A stretch of DNA of 64,000 nucleotides from Cokeromyces recurvatus (lineage: Eukaryota > Mucoromycota > Mucoromycetes > Mucorales > Mucoraceae): the NCBI RefSeq assembly GCF_025118155.1, contig NW_026251394.1:496001-560000 (forward strand), read 5' to 3'. Position numbers and translations under genes: made by a program. Positions 37,929 to 52,977 of the stretch are shown here, piece by piece. Below the pieces are notes generated by a model, which searched no databases, had not been told where the DNA came from, and worked only from the letters and a program-made list of their open reading frames with translations. Every line of letters begins with the position of its first letter. Position 1 is the first letter of the stretch.

Positions 37929-39354
37929 TATATATTTGTTGTATATGTATATGCATTTTAAACGTTATAACATTCTCTTATATTCACATACACGTACTGA
38001 TCAATAAAATTAATCACAGTTTACACATACATTTTTATATTCAATGAATTTCCTTTGACCTAGTTTACCAATAAAGTTATCTAATTAAATCACATCTATT
38101 CATGACCTTCCCTTTCTTTTTTTTTTTTTTTTTTTTGCAATCAACATTATTAAAATACTATTCGTATTATGTAATCTATTCGCTTTCTACTAGGATGATC
38201 TTAGCATAGTTTGAGTATGATATCATATCTAATATCTTTACATCATCGATCGATTAAATGACTAGAACTTATTCAGTTCTGTATGTATATTGAGTATTCC
38301 ACAGTAAGCCAAGTCCCTCTGTAATGTCACGCTTCATATATTTACGTAATTCATATTACATTTAACCTCTGCTTTGATATGTAATCCATTCAATGTATTG
38401 TTATCTAAATTATAACTTTTCTGCAGCTCTCTAATATCAACTATTCAAAACTATCTACATTCCCTCCCGTAGTCTATGAACAGCCTTTTGCAGAAGTATA
38501 ATTTGTATTGATGACTCAGATAATCAAATCTTTGACTTTATTATTACTATCCAGACTCTCTTTTCACTTGGAAATATTCTATTATTCATGCACATGTTTA
38601 TAATTGATACACAAATACGTCATGAAATTAACAATGTTTTATCGTTATCTCTGTTGTATATATTATATCTTTATAAACTTCAGCCTCTTCATACCTGTCA
38701 TTCCTCATACTATCTGAAATTATATATTTCATTACATAAAATACATTACCTGGTTCACTATGTAATTCACTTTTCTAAATATTAATTTATTTGAAAGATA
38801 TTTATAACTACTGTAATGACAAGCTTGGTATCCTTTTTTTTCCTCTTTAGTAGAAAGATTAAGTGATAAGCATGCAAACATCTTATTGCGAGTCAAATAA
38901 TCAATTTTATGTAATAAAGTAGTAAAATGTAATAGCTTATTCCAATGATATGTATTCAAAATTACTAAATACAGTGATTCCATTATCAATTTTTGAGGAT
39001 TTAAAAATAGTCTTTGAATATCGTTTCATTACGTGCTCCGTAACTAAAAACCTGTTTATCAAACAAATATAAAAAAAAAATTAACTCCTGAAATCAGTTC
39101 CTAATTTTTTATTTCCTTATCTGGGATTTAATAAATACAGTTTTTTTTTTGACACTATTTCGTGTGGGGGGGACACGACGATCACGTAAAAAATGGTTAC
39201 ATATAACACAAATTCATTTGTTTACGGAAGGTTAAAATTAGATCAGATGCCAAGGAAGGCTTTGATCATATCTCCACTTTTGTTTATATTTTTTGAGCAA
39301 ATTTGTACTACTATTCTTCTTTAACAGGGAGCATATCTTATCTCATCCTCTATC

Positions 39355-39414
<60 letters not shown>

Positions 39415-40043
39415 TGAAACACTTTATTTTTTTTTTCCTCTCATGTAATTAACTTATCTTTATTTATACATGTCTTTTGAAGAGTTATATAACGCGAAAT
39501 AATATAAAATGAAATAAAAAAAAATAAACTGTTTTAGAATACAGTCGTTCTATATTTAAAGCTAAACGTTTATTGTTGTATATAATGCATATGAAATGTA
39601 CTGTATCTTATTCATCTATAATAAATGTTAATTAGCTTCTTGCTTTTTTTGGCTATCTTTTATTACATATTTCTAGCATCAAATAAGGATCATCATTTGT
39701 TTTTTTTTATGCATGCAGCAAAACAAGTTAAGGTTCATGCCATTTAACAACTTTTGATTCTCCTTTCATCTACAATTTGATCCGAAAGAACAATAATAAT
39801 AATAATAATAATAAATAATAAATAATAATAAAAAAAAAAAGAGGGATTTCGTGACGCGCTTAAAAATGTTGTGACTTTTAATTTCTTTCAAATATATAAA
39901 ATGTAGATGAAATTCACTTGAATTTCCGTTTCTTTAGTTTTTCATACTATTTACAAACTTATATTATTACAAGTGTGAAGTCTATAGTATATCATTTTAT
40001 ATACCTCTTATCTATTTATATATTAATACTTCCAAATTATAAT
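37929..40043. other. Intergenic 2.1 kb, no gene seen
   Basis: Tandem gap between the RhoGAP and Ser/Arg-rich genes. It holds a T run near 38118-38136, a G-rich spot (GTGTGGGGGGGACAC, about 39163-39177), the A54 run and an AAT repeat at about 39790-39830. A 126-base open frame upstream of ATG 40044 is in frame but hydrophobic and low complexity, so I did not include it. Confidence 0.55.
39359..39412 (+). repeat. A54 homopolymer
   Basis: Fifty-four consecutive A residues, the longest homopolymer in the window. True length may differ because such runs are error-prone in sequencing and assembly. It lies about 630 bases upstream of the next gene. Confidence 0.85.
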
Positions 40044-43000
40044 ATGTCACCTTTCAACGATTTGACTAACACTTATAATAAAAACTCTGATGACCATTCT
40101 GATGAGCAACATCAACATGACAATCAACAATATGAACAACAGCAATCAGCTTCTGAACAGCCTCAAGAACAAGGAACTAATACAGAGCAACAAAATGAAT
40201 TAGAACAAACTCAACAAAATACTTCTCCCGACGATATTCGTTTTTCTTTGTCTGAGTCAGTTCATCAATCAATGCTTGGTTTCCACTGTTCTCATGCTAT
40301 TACTCACACTCGTAACTATGGTAGCAATACATTCTCTCGTCCTACAGATGCTATTAGAGCCCTTGGTAGCTTTGGATTATTTGATAAGGAGAAAAATGAA
40401 GATTTCAACCTTGAACCCAAATTTATGTATCCTGTATTAGCCAACATGAAACGACCTGTCAATCGCCGTGCTTTCAAGGAACCACATAAAATTGACGAAC
40501 CTGACTGGACTGCTCCTAAGCCTATCAGACAACCTAGACCTGCTCCTGCCTTCCCTGAGAGTCGTGGTTTTAAACTTCGATCTGTAGAAGAAATCTTAGC
40601 TGAACGTGCTGGCCGTGAACATCAATCATCTAAACCACCTCCTCAACCTGCTCAATCGATTCAACGTGCTCCACCTCAACCTGAATCTGTTGATCCAAGT
40701 GTTAAAAGATTCCATAATATTCTTAACAAAGTCTTGTCTAATATTCCCAAACCTGGTTGTTCTACTCTTGATGGCAAGTCTTCTCAAACACAATCTGTAA
40801 ATCAACCTAACAATAACATACCCAGACGACAATCTACTTCTAGTCAAGCTGCTACACCTACTAATTCAAACCGTCGTCCATCTGGTACTATTCGACCAGC
40901 TTCTACTACTAGTGCAGGTCGTCGTCCATCTATCAATTCTACTTCAGCATCTCATCTACCTATGTCAAAGAAATTAAATCTTACTTCTTCTTCTTCTCCT
41001 TCTTCTACTGTTACTACTTCAGATCGTCGTCAATCTGTATGTATCCTATTTATTATGTAATTCATTTAATTTAGACTTATTTATTTATTTTTTATAGAAT
41101 AAGGGTCAGTCTAATCGTAGAAATATGAATAGTCGTAACTCCACTGATCAAACTGATGATCGCACTGATATCCCTTCTAAACAAATAGTTCATCGCTATA
41201 GAGTTCTTACTCCAGTTGCACCCCCTCCTGTTCCTCATGTACCTGTAAGTAGTCTTCATATTGTAAAGTAATTTAACTTTTATTAATAAAATTATATAGG
41301 ATCATCTTGAGGCCAAAAAATTTTTAATTGAATTTGATACTGTTGCACCTCGATCTGTAAAATCTTTGAGAAGGTAAAAATCAGTATTCTTTATACATAT
41401 TGTAAAATAACAATACTAATACTTTTTTTTTTTTTGAAAAAATTATTATCCAGAGAATTGCCTAATGTTAAGCCTACCAAAAAACCTGCTATTATTTTTA
41501 ACATTAAAGATCCACTTAACGGGCTCACACAAGCTATTAAGAAGATGAAGATGGCTAAAAACAAAGGCAAAGGCAAAGGCAAAGCTAATGCTATACCTAA
41601 GGCTAAATCTGTAATTCAGGATAAGGAAAAGACAAATACTGCTTCTATTGCAAAGGCACCTACTTATATTCCTTATGCTTCTACAAGTTCTTATATGAAT
41701 CCTAAACCCCAACGCACTGTTATCAAATCTCGTTTAATCGATAAGTCTTCAAATATCTCTGATGATGATAATAACAAGCCATTTGATGCTAATAAGCACT
41801 CTGTTGATGACAAATTATCTTCTGATAAGCGTCCTACTAATAAATTGCCTTCTGATACTAATGGAACCTCTATTGATTCTCATCGTCTCTCTTCAGATAT
41901 TAAGTCTTCAACTTCTGCTGGCAGATTAACACCTACTATTAAACCATCTTCTAATATTGCTTCCTTACCTTCTGGTGACAAATTATCTTCTGATATTAAA
42001 TCATCTTCTTCTGCTACTAAATTAGCTTCAACTGTTAAATCATCTTCAGTTATCAAGCCATGTTCTGATACTAAATCAGCTTCTTCTGCCCCCAAATCAT
42101 CTTCAACTGCTAAGTTGTCTTCTGATGTTAAACCATCCTCTGATGTTAAACCATCCTCTGATGTTAAACCATCCTCTGATGTTAAACCATCTTCAACTAT
42201 TAAGCCATCTTCCGATGCTGCTCTTTTATCTTCTACTAATGTAAAGTCCTCATCCTCTTCTGACAAACCTTCTTCTTCTTCTAAAACTGGCAAGCACTTA
42301 TCTTCTTCTGATTCTAAATCATCTTCTGTTGCCAAGTTGTCTTCTAAAATCAAATCCACATCTTCTATGGATAAACCACCTAGGTCTAAAACTGTTAAGT
42401 CCATATCTTCTTCTGAAGTCAAGCAATCTCCTTCTTCTGATAATAAACGTTCTTCTACTAGTAAGCGTACCATGATTGAGCTTGAAGAGGGTGAAACTGT
42501 TAGTCCATCTCCATCTCCTTCTGGAACTCGTAAAGCAGATACGGAAACATCTAGACAGGTAGATAAGCGCCGAAGCTCTCGTGTTGTTAAATCTTCTCGT
42601 GGATCTGATTCTCCATCTCCTCATCGTCGTTCATCACGCCGCCATAGTTCTCGCTCTAGTTCTCGTTCTCGCTCAATTTCAAGCAAAAATAGACACTCAG
42701 ACTCCGTTCGTCGTAGATCACGATCACCCTTATCAAAAAGCCGTCGTTCTGAAAGCCGCCGTTCTGAAAGCCGTCGTTCTGAAAGCCGTCGTTCTGAAAG
42801 CCGTCGTTCTGAAAGCCGCCGTTCTGAAAGCCGCCGTTCTGAAAGTCGCCGTTCTGAAAGCCGTCGTTCTGAAAGCCGTCGCGAACACAGTTTAAGCAGC
42901 AATCGTGGTGAGCGTTGTGAAGCTCGTCGTCGTTCCTCTCCCGTTGATAAAGATAACAAACGAAAAGCTTCTTCTAATCGTGAAGATGAGCTTGTAGAAC

Positions 43001-43788
43001 GTTCCCCAAAGCGACAAGCATTGCAAAGACCTTCTTCTTCTTCTTCTTCCTCTTCTTCTCCTAGTCCTGCCGCTAGTATTTCTGCAACTGCACCTGATGC
43101 CAATTCTCCTGATCAATGTAGAATTTTTACAATTATGTTCAAGAAACTAGCCCATGCTTACAAGAAGCGCGGTGACGCCCAGACCGACCCAAGTATTGGT
43201 GCATTAGATCATTTTCATGCCCTCTGCAATTATATGCTAAGCTTTTACTTTGCGGACAAGTCCAACTCTGATGTCCCCAGCAAGCAGTCGATCGCCGCCT
43301 GGAAAAGTTTGTTCCCCTTTGCTGAGGTTCTGTTGCGCAAGTTACAAGAGCGCAAGCTTGATGTCTTGTGGGGGCTTTGCACCCGTTTGTTGGCGTTGAT
43401 CCGGTTTGCTGTCCACGGGATCATGGTGGACGCAACCATCCCACTGGTGAAGAAGAAAGAAGGTATCCCAGCGGAGATGGTAGAGAGTCTTGTCCTGGAA
43501 CATGCAAAGGCAAAGCGCCTTTTAAAGGATTCAGAACAACATGCATCCTTTGCATCCTGGGCAAGACTCTTCCCCGGATCATTCAAGAGGACGGTGCTTG
43601 GCGGTGACTTTTTGGCCGGTGTCGTCCTCGGGGGTGAGGCTGGTGTGTCGGTGGGTCCTGGGTACCCTTTGAGCCCTCTCTCGGAGTTGAACTTGGCTGC
43701 TTTGGCAGTCAAGTGCATACTTGCTGAATGGGTGTCGTCGATGGGAGTTGATTATGCTCCCATCACGAGCACCGATGACTTTATGTAG
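40044..43788 (+). CDS. Large Ser/Arg-rich protein with possible AFF4/Ebp1-type C-terminal domain
   Basis: Four exons (40044-41036, 41098-41244, 41300-41373, 41454-43788) encode 1182 residues. The N-terminus is Gln/Asn/Glu-rich; the middle is Ser/Pro/Lys-rich, with an SDVKPS repeat, an SR block and RRSES repeats. Only about the last 220 residues look folded: helices with FKKLAHAYKKRGDA, ALCNYMLSFYFAD, AWKSLFPFAEVLLRKLQE and WGLCTRLLALIRFAVHG. The order and spacing recall the AFF4 C-terminal homology domain and fission yeast Ebp1, scaffold of an ELL-EAF elongation complex. That assignment is an inference by eye. Basic, SR-rich composition suggests a nuclear protein. GC content rises sharply in the last 650 bases. 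A T run follows the stop. Confidence 0.8.
42118..42195 (+). repeat. 18-base coding tandem repeat (SDVKPS)
   Basis: GATGTTAAACCATCCTCT is repeated about four times with near identity inside the serine-rich exon, giving SSDVKP units. The copies are almost identical at DNA level, which points to recent duplication or slippage. Confidence 0.8.
42739..42888 (+). repeat. 15-base coding minisatellite (RRSES)
   Basis: A CGTCGTTCTGAAAGC-type unit occurs about ten times in tandem. Third positions vary only between CGT and CGC, plus one AGT. It encodes RRSES units, which extend the SR-rich domain of the gene by multiples of five residues without breaking frame. Confidence 0.9.
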
Positions 43789-43792
43789 AGAG

Positions 43793-43825
<33 letters not shown>

Positions 43826-46541
43826 GTTATTAATTTTTTTATTTTTATAATAATAAAATTCATAAAATTATGAATTGTTTTAAAGAAGAAAAAGTCTAAT
43901 ATACAATAACATAAATGTTTGACGGTTATTTGCTTTTATTTTATTTTTATTTTTTTCTCTACTAACTATAAGTTTTGATTCTATCAATTATAAGAGTATA
44001 GAAGAGATGAGATGATAGTTGAAAAGGATAGATGGCTAAAGTACTAATTCATTTGTAATTCGATGAACTAATTCATTGATAAAAAAAAAAAAAAAAAAAG
44101 TCATCAACGAATCAATAACATTAGCAATCCTTATGCTGATAGGGATTGGGAGGGACTTGTGGCTTTTTAAATGCAGGACTTGACTTCATTCCTTCTGGAC
44201 AATTGACACCGATTATAATTGCGGCAATTATCCTCTTCCCCCCCTTCCCCTCCTATTGTCTGGAATAACCACTTTTACAGACATTTCTTTCTTTGAGCTT
44301 TCAAAGCTTCTTTTCAAGTATATTTTGAATCCAGAGTTGTGGATAAAAATATAATTCGAATAGTAATCTACGGGGGGGGGAAATCAGTCAATAACTGACA
44401 CACAACATCCTTTCTCGCTTTCATAGTATGTATCATCAGAGTAGTTGACCTCTGTAGTCAGATTTTATAAAGATTGTATTTCTACAAAAGGTATTTGTGG
44501 ACAGTAAATAAGTGTATACTTAAACTAAAAAGCTCTTCCATTAACACATCTCTTGATTCCTAAAGAATAACATCCAGAGTATGATCAAAATGATTCATGA
44601 AAAAAGGAAATATGATATGGAAACAATTTAATATTTTTGCTGCCGCCAATATTTTTTTTTTTTTTCAGGTAAAAAGTGCAGACCTTCATGTACTTTTTTA
44701 TTGTCTGAAATAATAGTAGCCAATTTTAATTATTATTTCAGGATAGGGTCTTGATGTACAAGTCTCTATGACTAGATCCAAACACTCTTGAGTCTGATAT
44801 ATTTAATAAGGTCTTGAAAATGTCAAAAAAAAAAAAATATCTACATATGTTGGATTTCACTTATGTCTTTAGAGGTGGTAGTCTGGAATTTTTCTTACAT
44901 TGCTAAGCTCTTCTTAAACAGATTAATTAAGTTTTTATTTTACAGCTTTTTTTTTTTTTTTTTTCAAAACCAAAATCAGAAAGGATTACTTGCTATTCGT
45001 ATTCACTCCCTTTCCGCCCCTATAGTAAACTTTTATTCATCTTTAGTCTCCATTAATACCAAAGCTTGTATCAAGGAAAAATAATAAACGGCAAAAAATG
45101 AAGAGAAGGAATGTTCTATCTCTATTTTGTTACAAGGTAAATGATATGATTTTGACAACAAGTAAAGACTGGTATAATAAAGATCCATAATAGTCTGCAT
45201 TTATAAAATAAGATGTACAATTATCCCCCTAACCTGTCGTTACTACTGAAAAATAAAATAAAATATTATTTCTTAAATAAGATATCCATATTAATTTGTA
45301 ATAAATAGCCCAGCTATAATACAACACTACAAATTACTTAGTGTGTTTGAGTCTAAATCGATATGAAATACATACTTCTGATACATCTTATAGAAGATTT
45401 TTATAAGTCTATTTTTAGATATTTATCAAAGTTCTCATCTTTTATTAATAAAAAAAAAGCCTTGAAAAAGAGCTTTTCTCACCTTTAACCTGAATCGTAT
45501 AAAATTAGAATCACGTACAAGTTCAGGAAATTTAAACATAGTGTAAAAGTTATAGTGAGTATTATTTAAACCGATCTATTTATAGAGTGTATATTTAAAA
45601 CATAAGTAAAATCACATCCTTATATTCTGACATACATGAGAGGAGGGCTTTTTCACTGTTTTTATGCATTTGAAAACAATGTGAATGTAGAGCTTTGTAT
45701 TATTATTATCTATTTAAAGATGCTGTTTCAAATGATGTCCAAGATTCAATAATAGTAAACATAAACTAAACTGTGTCTTACCTAAAAGAATGTATACACA
45801 TGCATAAAGGGGGGAAGATGAACAAAAGATAAGTCTGTATATACAATGATGTTATTGATTACAACTACATCAGAAGGAAAAGGTAAAAAAAAAAAAAAAA
45901 AAGAACCTGTCTAGATCTTCATATACACAAAGCTTTTTTAGTAATTGTTTATTTTCAATCATGATGTGTAAATAGGAAAGGTCCCTTCCTTAATTTAGGT
46001 ATTACAACGAGTAACATTTCTTTTTTTTTTATTGTGCATAAACTAGAATTATGATACGCGTACACAACTTATAAAGACAAGTTACTTATTAACTAAAGAA
46101 ATGTAGAATACTGTGGTATATTCACTTTACAATTTTACTTCTTCAAACAAAGATGTTTATGAAAGTATATCTCTTGAAATAAAATCACTAGATTCAAGCA
46201 TTAAATTACATAGTATGTGATATTCAATTATGACTGTTTGTGCTCGTATACAGCAATCTTTTATTACTAAACTATTTTTATAGTGTGATATGTTATTATT
46301 TTATATCTACGCTATTTTTATTAATCATTATATTAAAGTAATTTCTGCTTTTTCCCCACATCAAACCAAAAAAAAAGGACCCCTTTAAAACACCGCTTCC
46401 AATTTTATTGACAATTTCTTTACAGAAAGCAGTAAATATACCCATGTCCGCGTCCCCTCTATTTTTTTTACATATATCCGACGCATTATTAAATTACCCT
46501 ATTTTTTTTTTTTTAAAAAAAAAAAGACATCATAAACTAAA
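43789..46541. other. Intergenic 2.75 kb, no gene seen
   Basis: It begins with a T run (about 43799-43825) after the stop of the Ser/Arg-rich gene. It then holds scattered A/T runs, a GGGGGGGG run near 44372 and a T/A junction (TTTTTTTTTTTTTTAAAAAA type) just before the RRF ATG. The latter looks like the T-then-A tracts seen before other starts here. No domain-bearing frame or RNA gene was recognised. Confidence 0.55.
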
Positions 46542-47559
46542 ATGTCATTGCGATTATTAAGATCAGTTGCCATGCTTCAAGGTGTTTTAAAACCAGCTGC
46601 AGTAATAGCCCCTAGAATGACGCCAGCTAAGGCCGTTTGGCAACGTCCGGTTTTGACAACAGCTGCACGATTTTATGCAAAAAATAATAAGAAAAAGCAT
46701 CAATTTGTAGAATCACAAACTAAGAAAGAGCAAAGCCAAGTTCTTCAATTCGATGAAGAAAACTTTCAAGCACGTTTTGATCAATCAATTAATCAATTAA
46801 AAGAGCATTTAGCCAATATACGTATTGGTCGAGCTACTCCCTGTAAGGATTTCATCTAAACATACAAATATGCATATATCCATAAAATGATATATTTATT
46901 AATTACATTTATTTTCGTAAATAGCTTTATTAGACAATGTTCGAGTTCGTATAGAAAACTCCCATTATCCTATAAAAGATCTTGCACAAATCACGGTTAG
47001 AGATCCTCAAACTTTAATCGTCACTGTTCATGATGGCGAAGTAAGTATCAAAAAAAAAAAAAAAAAAAAAAAAAAGTGCTTACAAAACTAGTATTAAAAA
47101 TTCTACAATGCATAAAAGTATATTTCAGCTGTCGATAAAAGCATTCGTGAAGCAGGATTAAATTTAAATCCAATTTTAGACAATAAAATCATCAAAGTTC
47201 CTATACCAAAGTACGTTCAATTATTTTAATGATATGTTAATTACATATATTTACCCATCATTAGAGCTACAAAGGAGACTCGTGATAAACTAGCTAAACT
47301 TGTTAGTTCAACAGGCGAACAAACAAAGCACAAAATTAGATCTATTCGTCAAGACGGTATGAAGCAACTAAAACATGATATGAGACATACTTCAGCAGAT
47401 GATATCAAAAAATTAGATAAACTTGTAAGTTGAAAATAAAAAGAATATGAACATACACACTTATTCTTCTTCTTCAAATAGGTGCAAAATACGACAGATA
47501 AATATAACAAAATGGTCGAGGAATTATTAAAAACTAAAATAAAAGAAATTCAATCTTAA
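46542..47559 (+). CDS. RRF1: Mitochondrial ribosome recycling factor
   Basis: Five exons (46542-46842, 46925-47040, 47119-47210, 47265-47424, 47482-47559) encode 248 residues. About 60 residues of basic presequence (SLRLLRSVAMLQGV...ARFYAKNNKKK) precede the RRF fold. Signature parts are HLANIRIGRATPSLLDN, ITVRDPQTLIVTVHDGE, VDKSIREAGLNLNPILDN and IPKATKETRDKLAKL, with the final long helix TTDKYNKMVEELLKTKIKEI. RRF splits mitochondrial ribosomes after termination together with the mitochondrial EF-G2. The third exon must start at 47119 (acceptor AAAAG), not at the more canonical TTTCAG six bases on, because only that keeps the frame. UGP1 starts 181 bases downstream. Confidence 0.93.
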
Positions 47560-47740
47560 TAAACGGTAGTTTTTACTTTGTTTCTTCCACCCCCTCTCTT
47601 TCCCCCCCCCTTGATTGATCCGATTAAAGAAATTATCGAAAAAACGGCTTTTATATAAATTTCATTTTTTTTATTTATTTATTTGGGTTAGCTTTTCTTT
47701 TTATAAATGTGTATATAAATATATACTTGAGATAATAAAA

Positions 47741-49790
<2,050 letters not shown>

Positions 49791-50209
49791 TCGCTTTCTT
49801 GTTAAAGCTACCAGACATATGTCTATTGATTTGTAAATCTATAATAGAATCTTTTTTGTTTCCTTTTGTTGGACTCGTAATAAAATAATAAATGTTTAAA
49901 AAAAAAATACACAATTATATGTAGAAATAACAAAAAATATACACATTTGTATATATATATGCTTCAACATATAAAACGATCTACTCCATACAGGTTTAGA
50001 AATTATTTGAATTTAAAAAATAAACACACAAATATATACATATATTATCTATAGCTATGTACGTATTATTAATAATAATTTTGGTATACAATGAAAGGAA
50101 TACATATAATAAGATGATAAAGGTTATAAGAATATGTATATAAAAGAAATACATGTGTTCATAATAAACGAATGAGTATACACAAATTTGACTGCCTGTA
50201 ATTCCTTTT
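49791..50209. other. Convergent intergenic region, no gene seen
   Basis: Shared 3' region of UGP1 (+) and the exchanger gene (-). AATAAA-like signals occur on the plus strand near 49881 (GTAATAAAATAATAAATG). Otherwise it is plain AT-rich sequence. Confidence 0.6.
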
Positions 50210-52977
50210 TTAGGTGTGAATTTCAATATATAAATTAATAATTGTGCAGATCAGATATACTGCAATCCAACTATATCCAAAGACTCTCGACATTTTGTAT
50301 CCATTTAATGGCACCAAAATAAGAGACGAAATAAGAATTAACAATAAACCAACACTTGAGACACCTATTGTCTTCGATATATTGATTTTATAAGGTTCAT
50401 TTCTTTGTGACGTTACATATGTTGCACTAATGCCAATCCCAAGCATAATATCTAATAGTAAATATGCATGTTATATATAAAGAATCGAATGATTATAGAT
50501 GTAAACTTACTTAACATAGGGCCACCAAAACAAGCACTCATAGCCATAAGTGGATATCCCATCTTGGCCATAGTTACATTTGCAACAAAATCTCCTAAAC
50601 TATTGCCCTATTATATACAAAATAATACAAAGATTTAAATATTGTATAAATATATATATACACACATATATATATGTATATATATTCATATATCTTACCA
50701 ATGCAAATACTGTTAAGCCTAGAATAGCTTCACTAATACCAAGAGCCATACCAATAGCTTGTAATACACTTACTACTTCATTAGCAACTAAAAAAATCCA
50801 TAATACAGCTATCCCAAATCCAACAAAACACATCATCCAAAAAAGTCTTGGCTTTCTATACTTGGATGTTGTAAGCCAAAATAGAGTAGCAATCGAGACA
50901 CCCAACAAAATGGTCAATGGAATTGCAATAATAGCTGAACAAATACCTTGCGTAACTAATATGAATGCTATTAATAATGGGGCGCCTATCAATTGTACCG
51001 CAGTTAACCATTTAGTCCAGGGCAAGGATTCCTCTTCTTCACTACCATTTCCTCCGTCTCCTTCCTCATCTTCCTCTTCATAATAATTTTGAAGTAAACT
51101 CGTCGTGTCATCATTTAGTTGAATATGATTATCATCTAATGCACTTTCTCGTACAACCGGCAATGTTGTGGCCAGTAAAAAGATAACAGGAACTGATAAT
51201 AATGAACTTATTTGACTAAACCTGGATTTTTGTCGAAATCCTATTAAATTAGGAAACAAATGTCTACGTATTTGTCGCTTTACAGATTTGATATTGCACA
51301 TTGTACCAAAGTATTTATTTATAAAATGATCCAGCTTATTACTAGTATTCAGATGATTTGATGTAGTCGGTGATGTATCACGACGTATGCTATTAGTTGT
51401 ATGTAAAGATACTTCATCAGGTTCATATGTTTGTTGATGCTGTCGATGACGCTGTCGATGAAAATGATTTAAAGAATTAAATCTAGAGCTTGTATTCTTC
51501 AACGATTGCACAACATCTTGAAACTAAATAGAGGAGGTATATATAATATATATATATATATATATGGATATTGGGTCGATATTTTTACATATAAATATAT
51601 ACATGTATATATATATTTATATTGATATTTTGTCTTACTTCAATTGCAGAAAATAAGGATGTACGAACTCTTAATTTTAAATGTAGTCCGTTCCTTTGAT
51701 GAGATAAATCTTGATATCCTTCAGTTTCAAAGCCTTCATCATATAACTCCATTTCATCTTCATTACTGCTACTATTGTAAAAGTTCTCTCTTAATAAGTT
51801 ATCAATATCGCCACCATTATCCTCATATTCTAAACGAGCTCTCTCTACTAAATTTAAATAATTCGATCTCTTCTTCATATAATAATTTCCTCCTACTACA
51901 ACCAGAACATAAGCAATATAAAATAAAATCAAAATGATAGCCTCATAAAGCTGAATAAATCCATCAGATATAATTATCATTACTAAAATAATAGCACAAG
52001 TGAAAAAAGAAACATCTCTAAAGAAACTGAATTTTTTGACTCTAAAAGGTTTAATGGCACACATCGATCTATACACGATATTAAAAAAAAAAATCAATAT
52101 CAAGAGCTTTTGTATCTTTTTTTCCTTTTTGTTTTTTACCCTGCTACTATACTGACAATAAATGATGCTGCACCTATTAATTCACCAAGTGCAAGCGAAC
52201 CTAGATTTGATTGCATAGCACTAAAAGTTGAAAACAAATCAGGGCTTCCATTACCTAAAGCCAAAAAGGTAACTCCTGTCTATTGAAAAAGACAAAAAGA
52301 TAAATATTTTTTTTAAGAAAAAAAAAAAGAAAGAAAGAAAGAAAGAAAGAAAAAGAAAATACTTTACTAGACTTTCAGACAAGTGTAATACAGTTGCAAT
52401 TGTTTGAAGATTTGGACCTTATACAGGGAAAAAAAAAAAAAAAAAATATAGTGCATGAGCTCATGTCATTGTTTATATTTAAAAATCGTTTACAAAAAAA
52501 GTCAGATGCTGCAACTCCAACAAAACCAAATAGAAATAACAACCAACAACACTAGTGAAGTGGGATCAAATGTTAGTTTCTTTAAAGTCAATCATGTATA
52601 TACTGTATGAATTACTCATTGTACCATAAATATTAGAGTTAAAGGTTTTACAGGTGAACAATAATAAAGTTGAATATAATTAATGATGCCTGGAGTAGCA
52701 TTCATGCAATACTTGAGTGCGAATGCACATTGTTCTTCTTGCATGTATATATCATCACACTGAAATATAAATGAATTAAATGCATAATATACATTTATAT
52801 AAATATATACATTTGTATATATGTGTGTGTGCATGTATATACCTTTTGCTCTACCAGGTACTGTTCTTCGTCTCTTTTATATAAATGATGCAATTGTGAA
52901 TTCGACCATGAATAATTAATACATTTAAATATAAAAAAAATAGATATGACGATTACTGTATTCTTTCCTATAGACAT
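50210..52977 (-). CDS. Cation/calcium exchanger, NCLX/CCX (SLC8B1) type
   Basis: Nine exons (52977-52843, 52759-52625, 52551-52494, 52417-52368, 52279-52140, 52068-51639, 51523-50699, 50607-50511, 50451-50210) encode 703 residues. Both alpha-repeats carry the CCX hallmarks: GVTFLALGNGSPDLFST in repeat 1 and LTVFALGNSLGDFVAN in repeat 2, split by an intron after Ala-Leu. A signal-like N-terminus and a luminal domain with several Cys precede repeat 1. A cytosolic loop of about 300 residues, with a His/Arg-rich part and an acidic stretch (YYEEEDEEGDGGNGSEEEE), separates the repeats. Animal NCLX exports Ca2+ from mitochondria in exchange for Na+/Li+; the yeast relative is YDL206W. The membrane it serves in fungi is uncertain. 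Confidence 0.92.

Noticed and set aside
39918..40043. N-terminal extension of the Ser/Arg-rich protein from an upstream in-frame ATG
   Set aside because: The added residues are hydrophobic AT-rich translation unlike the rest of the protein; ATG 40044 fits better.
41880..42473. 197-codon antisense open frame opposite the Ser/Arg-rich gene
   Set aside because: Its Glu/Asp/Leu repeats are the mirror of the serine-rich repeats on the plus strand; the plus-strand frame is spliced and longer.
42739..42888. Regular short repeats that could look like a CRISPR array
   Set aside because: Units are contiguous without spacers, in frame, and inside a eukaryotic coding exon.
42621..43103. 160-codon antisense frame with RRLSE repeats
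   Set aside because: It is a shadow of the RRSES minisatellite on the other strand.
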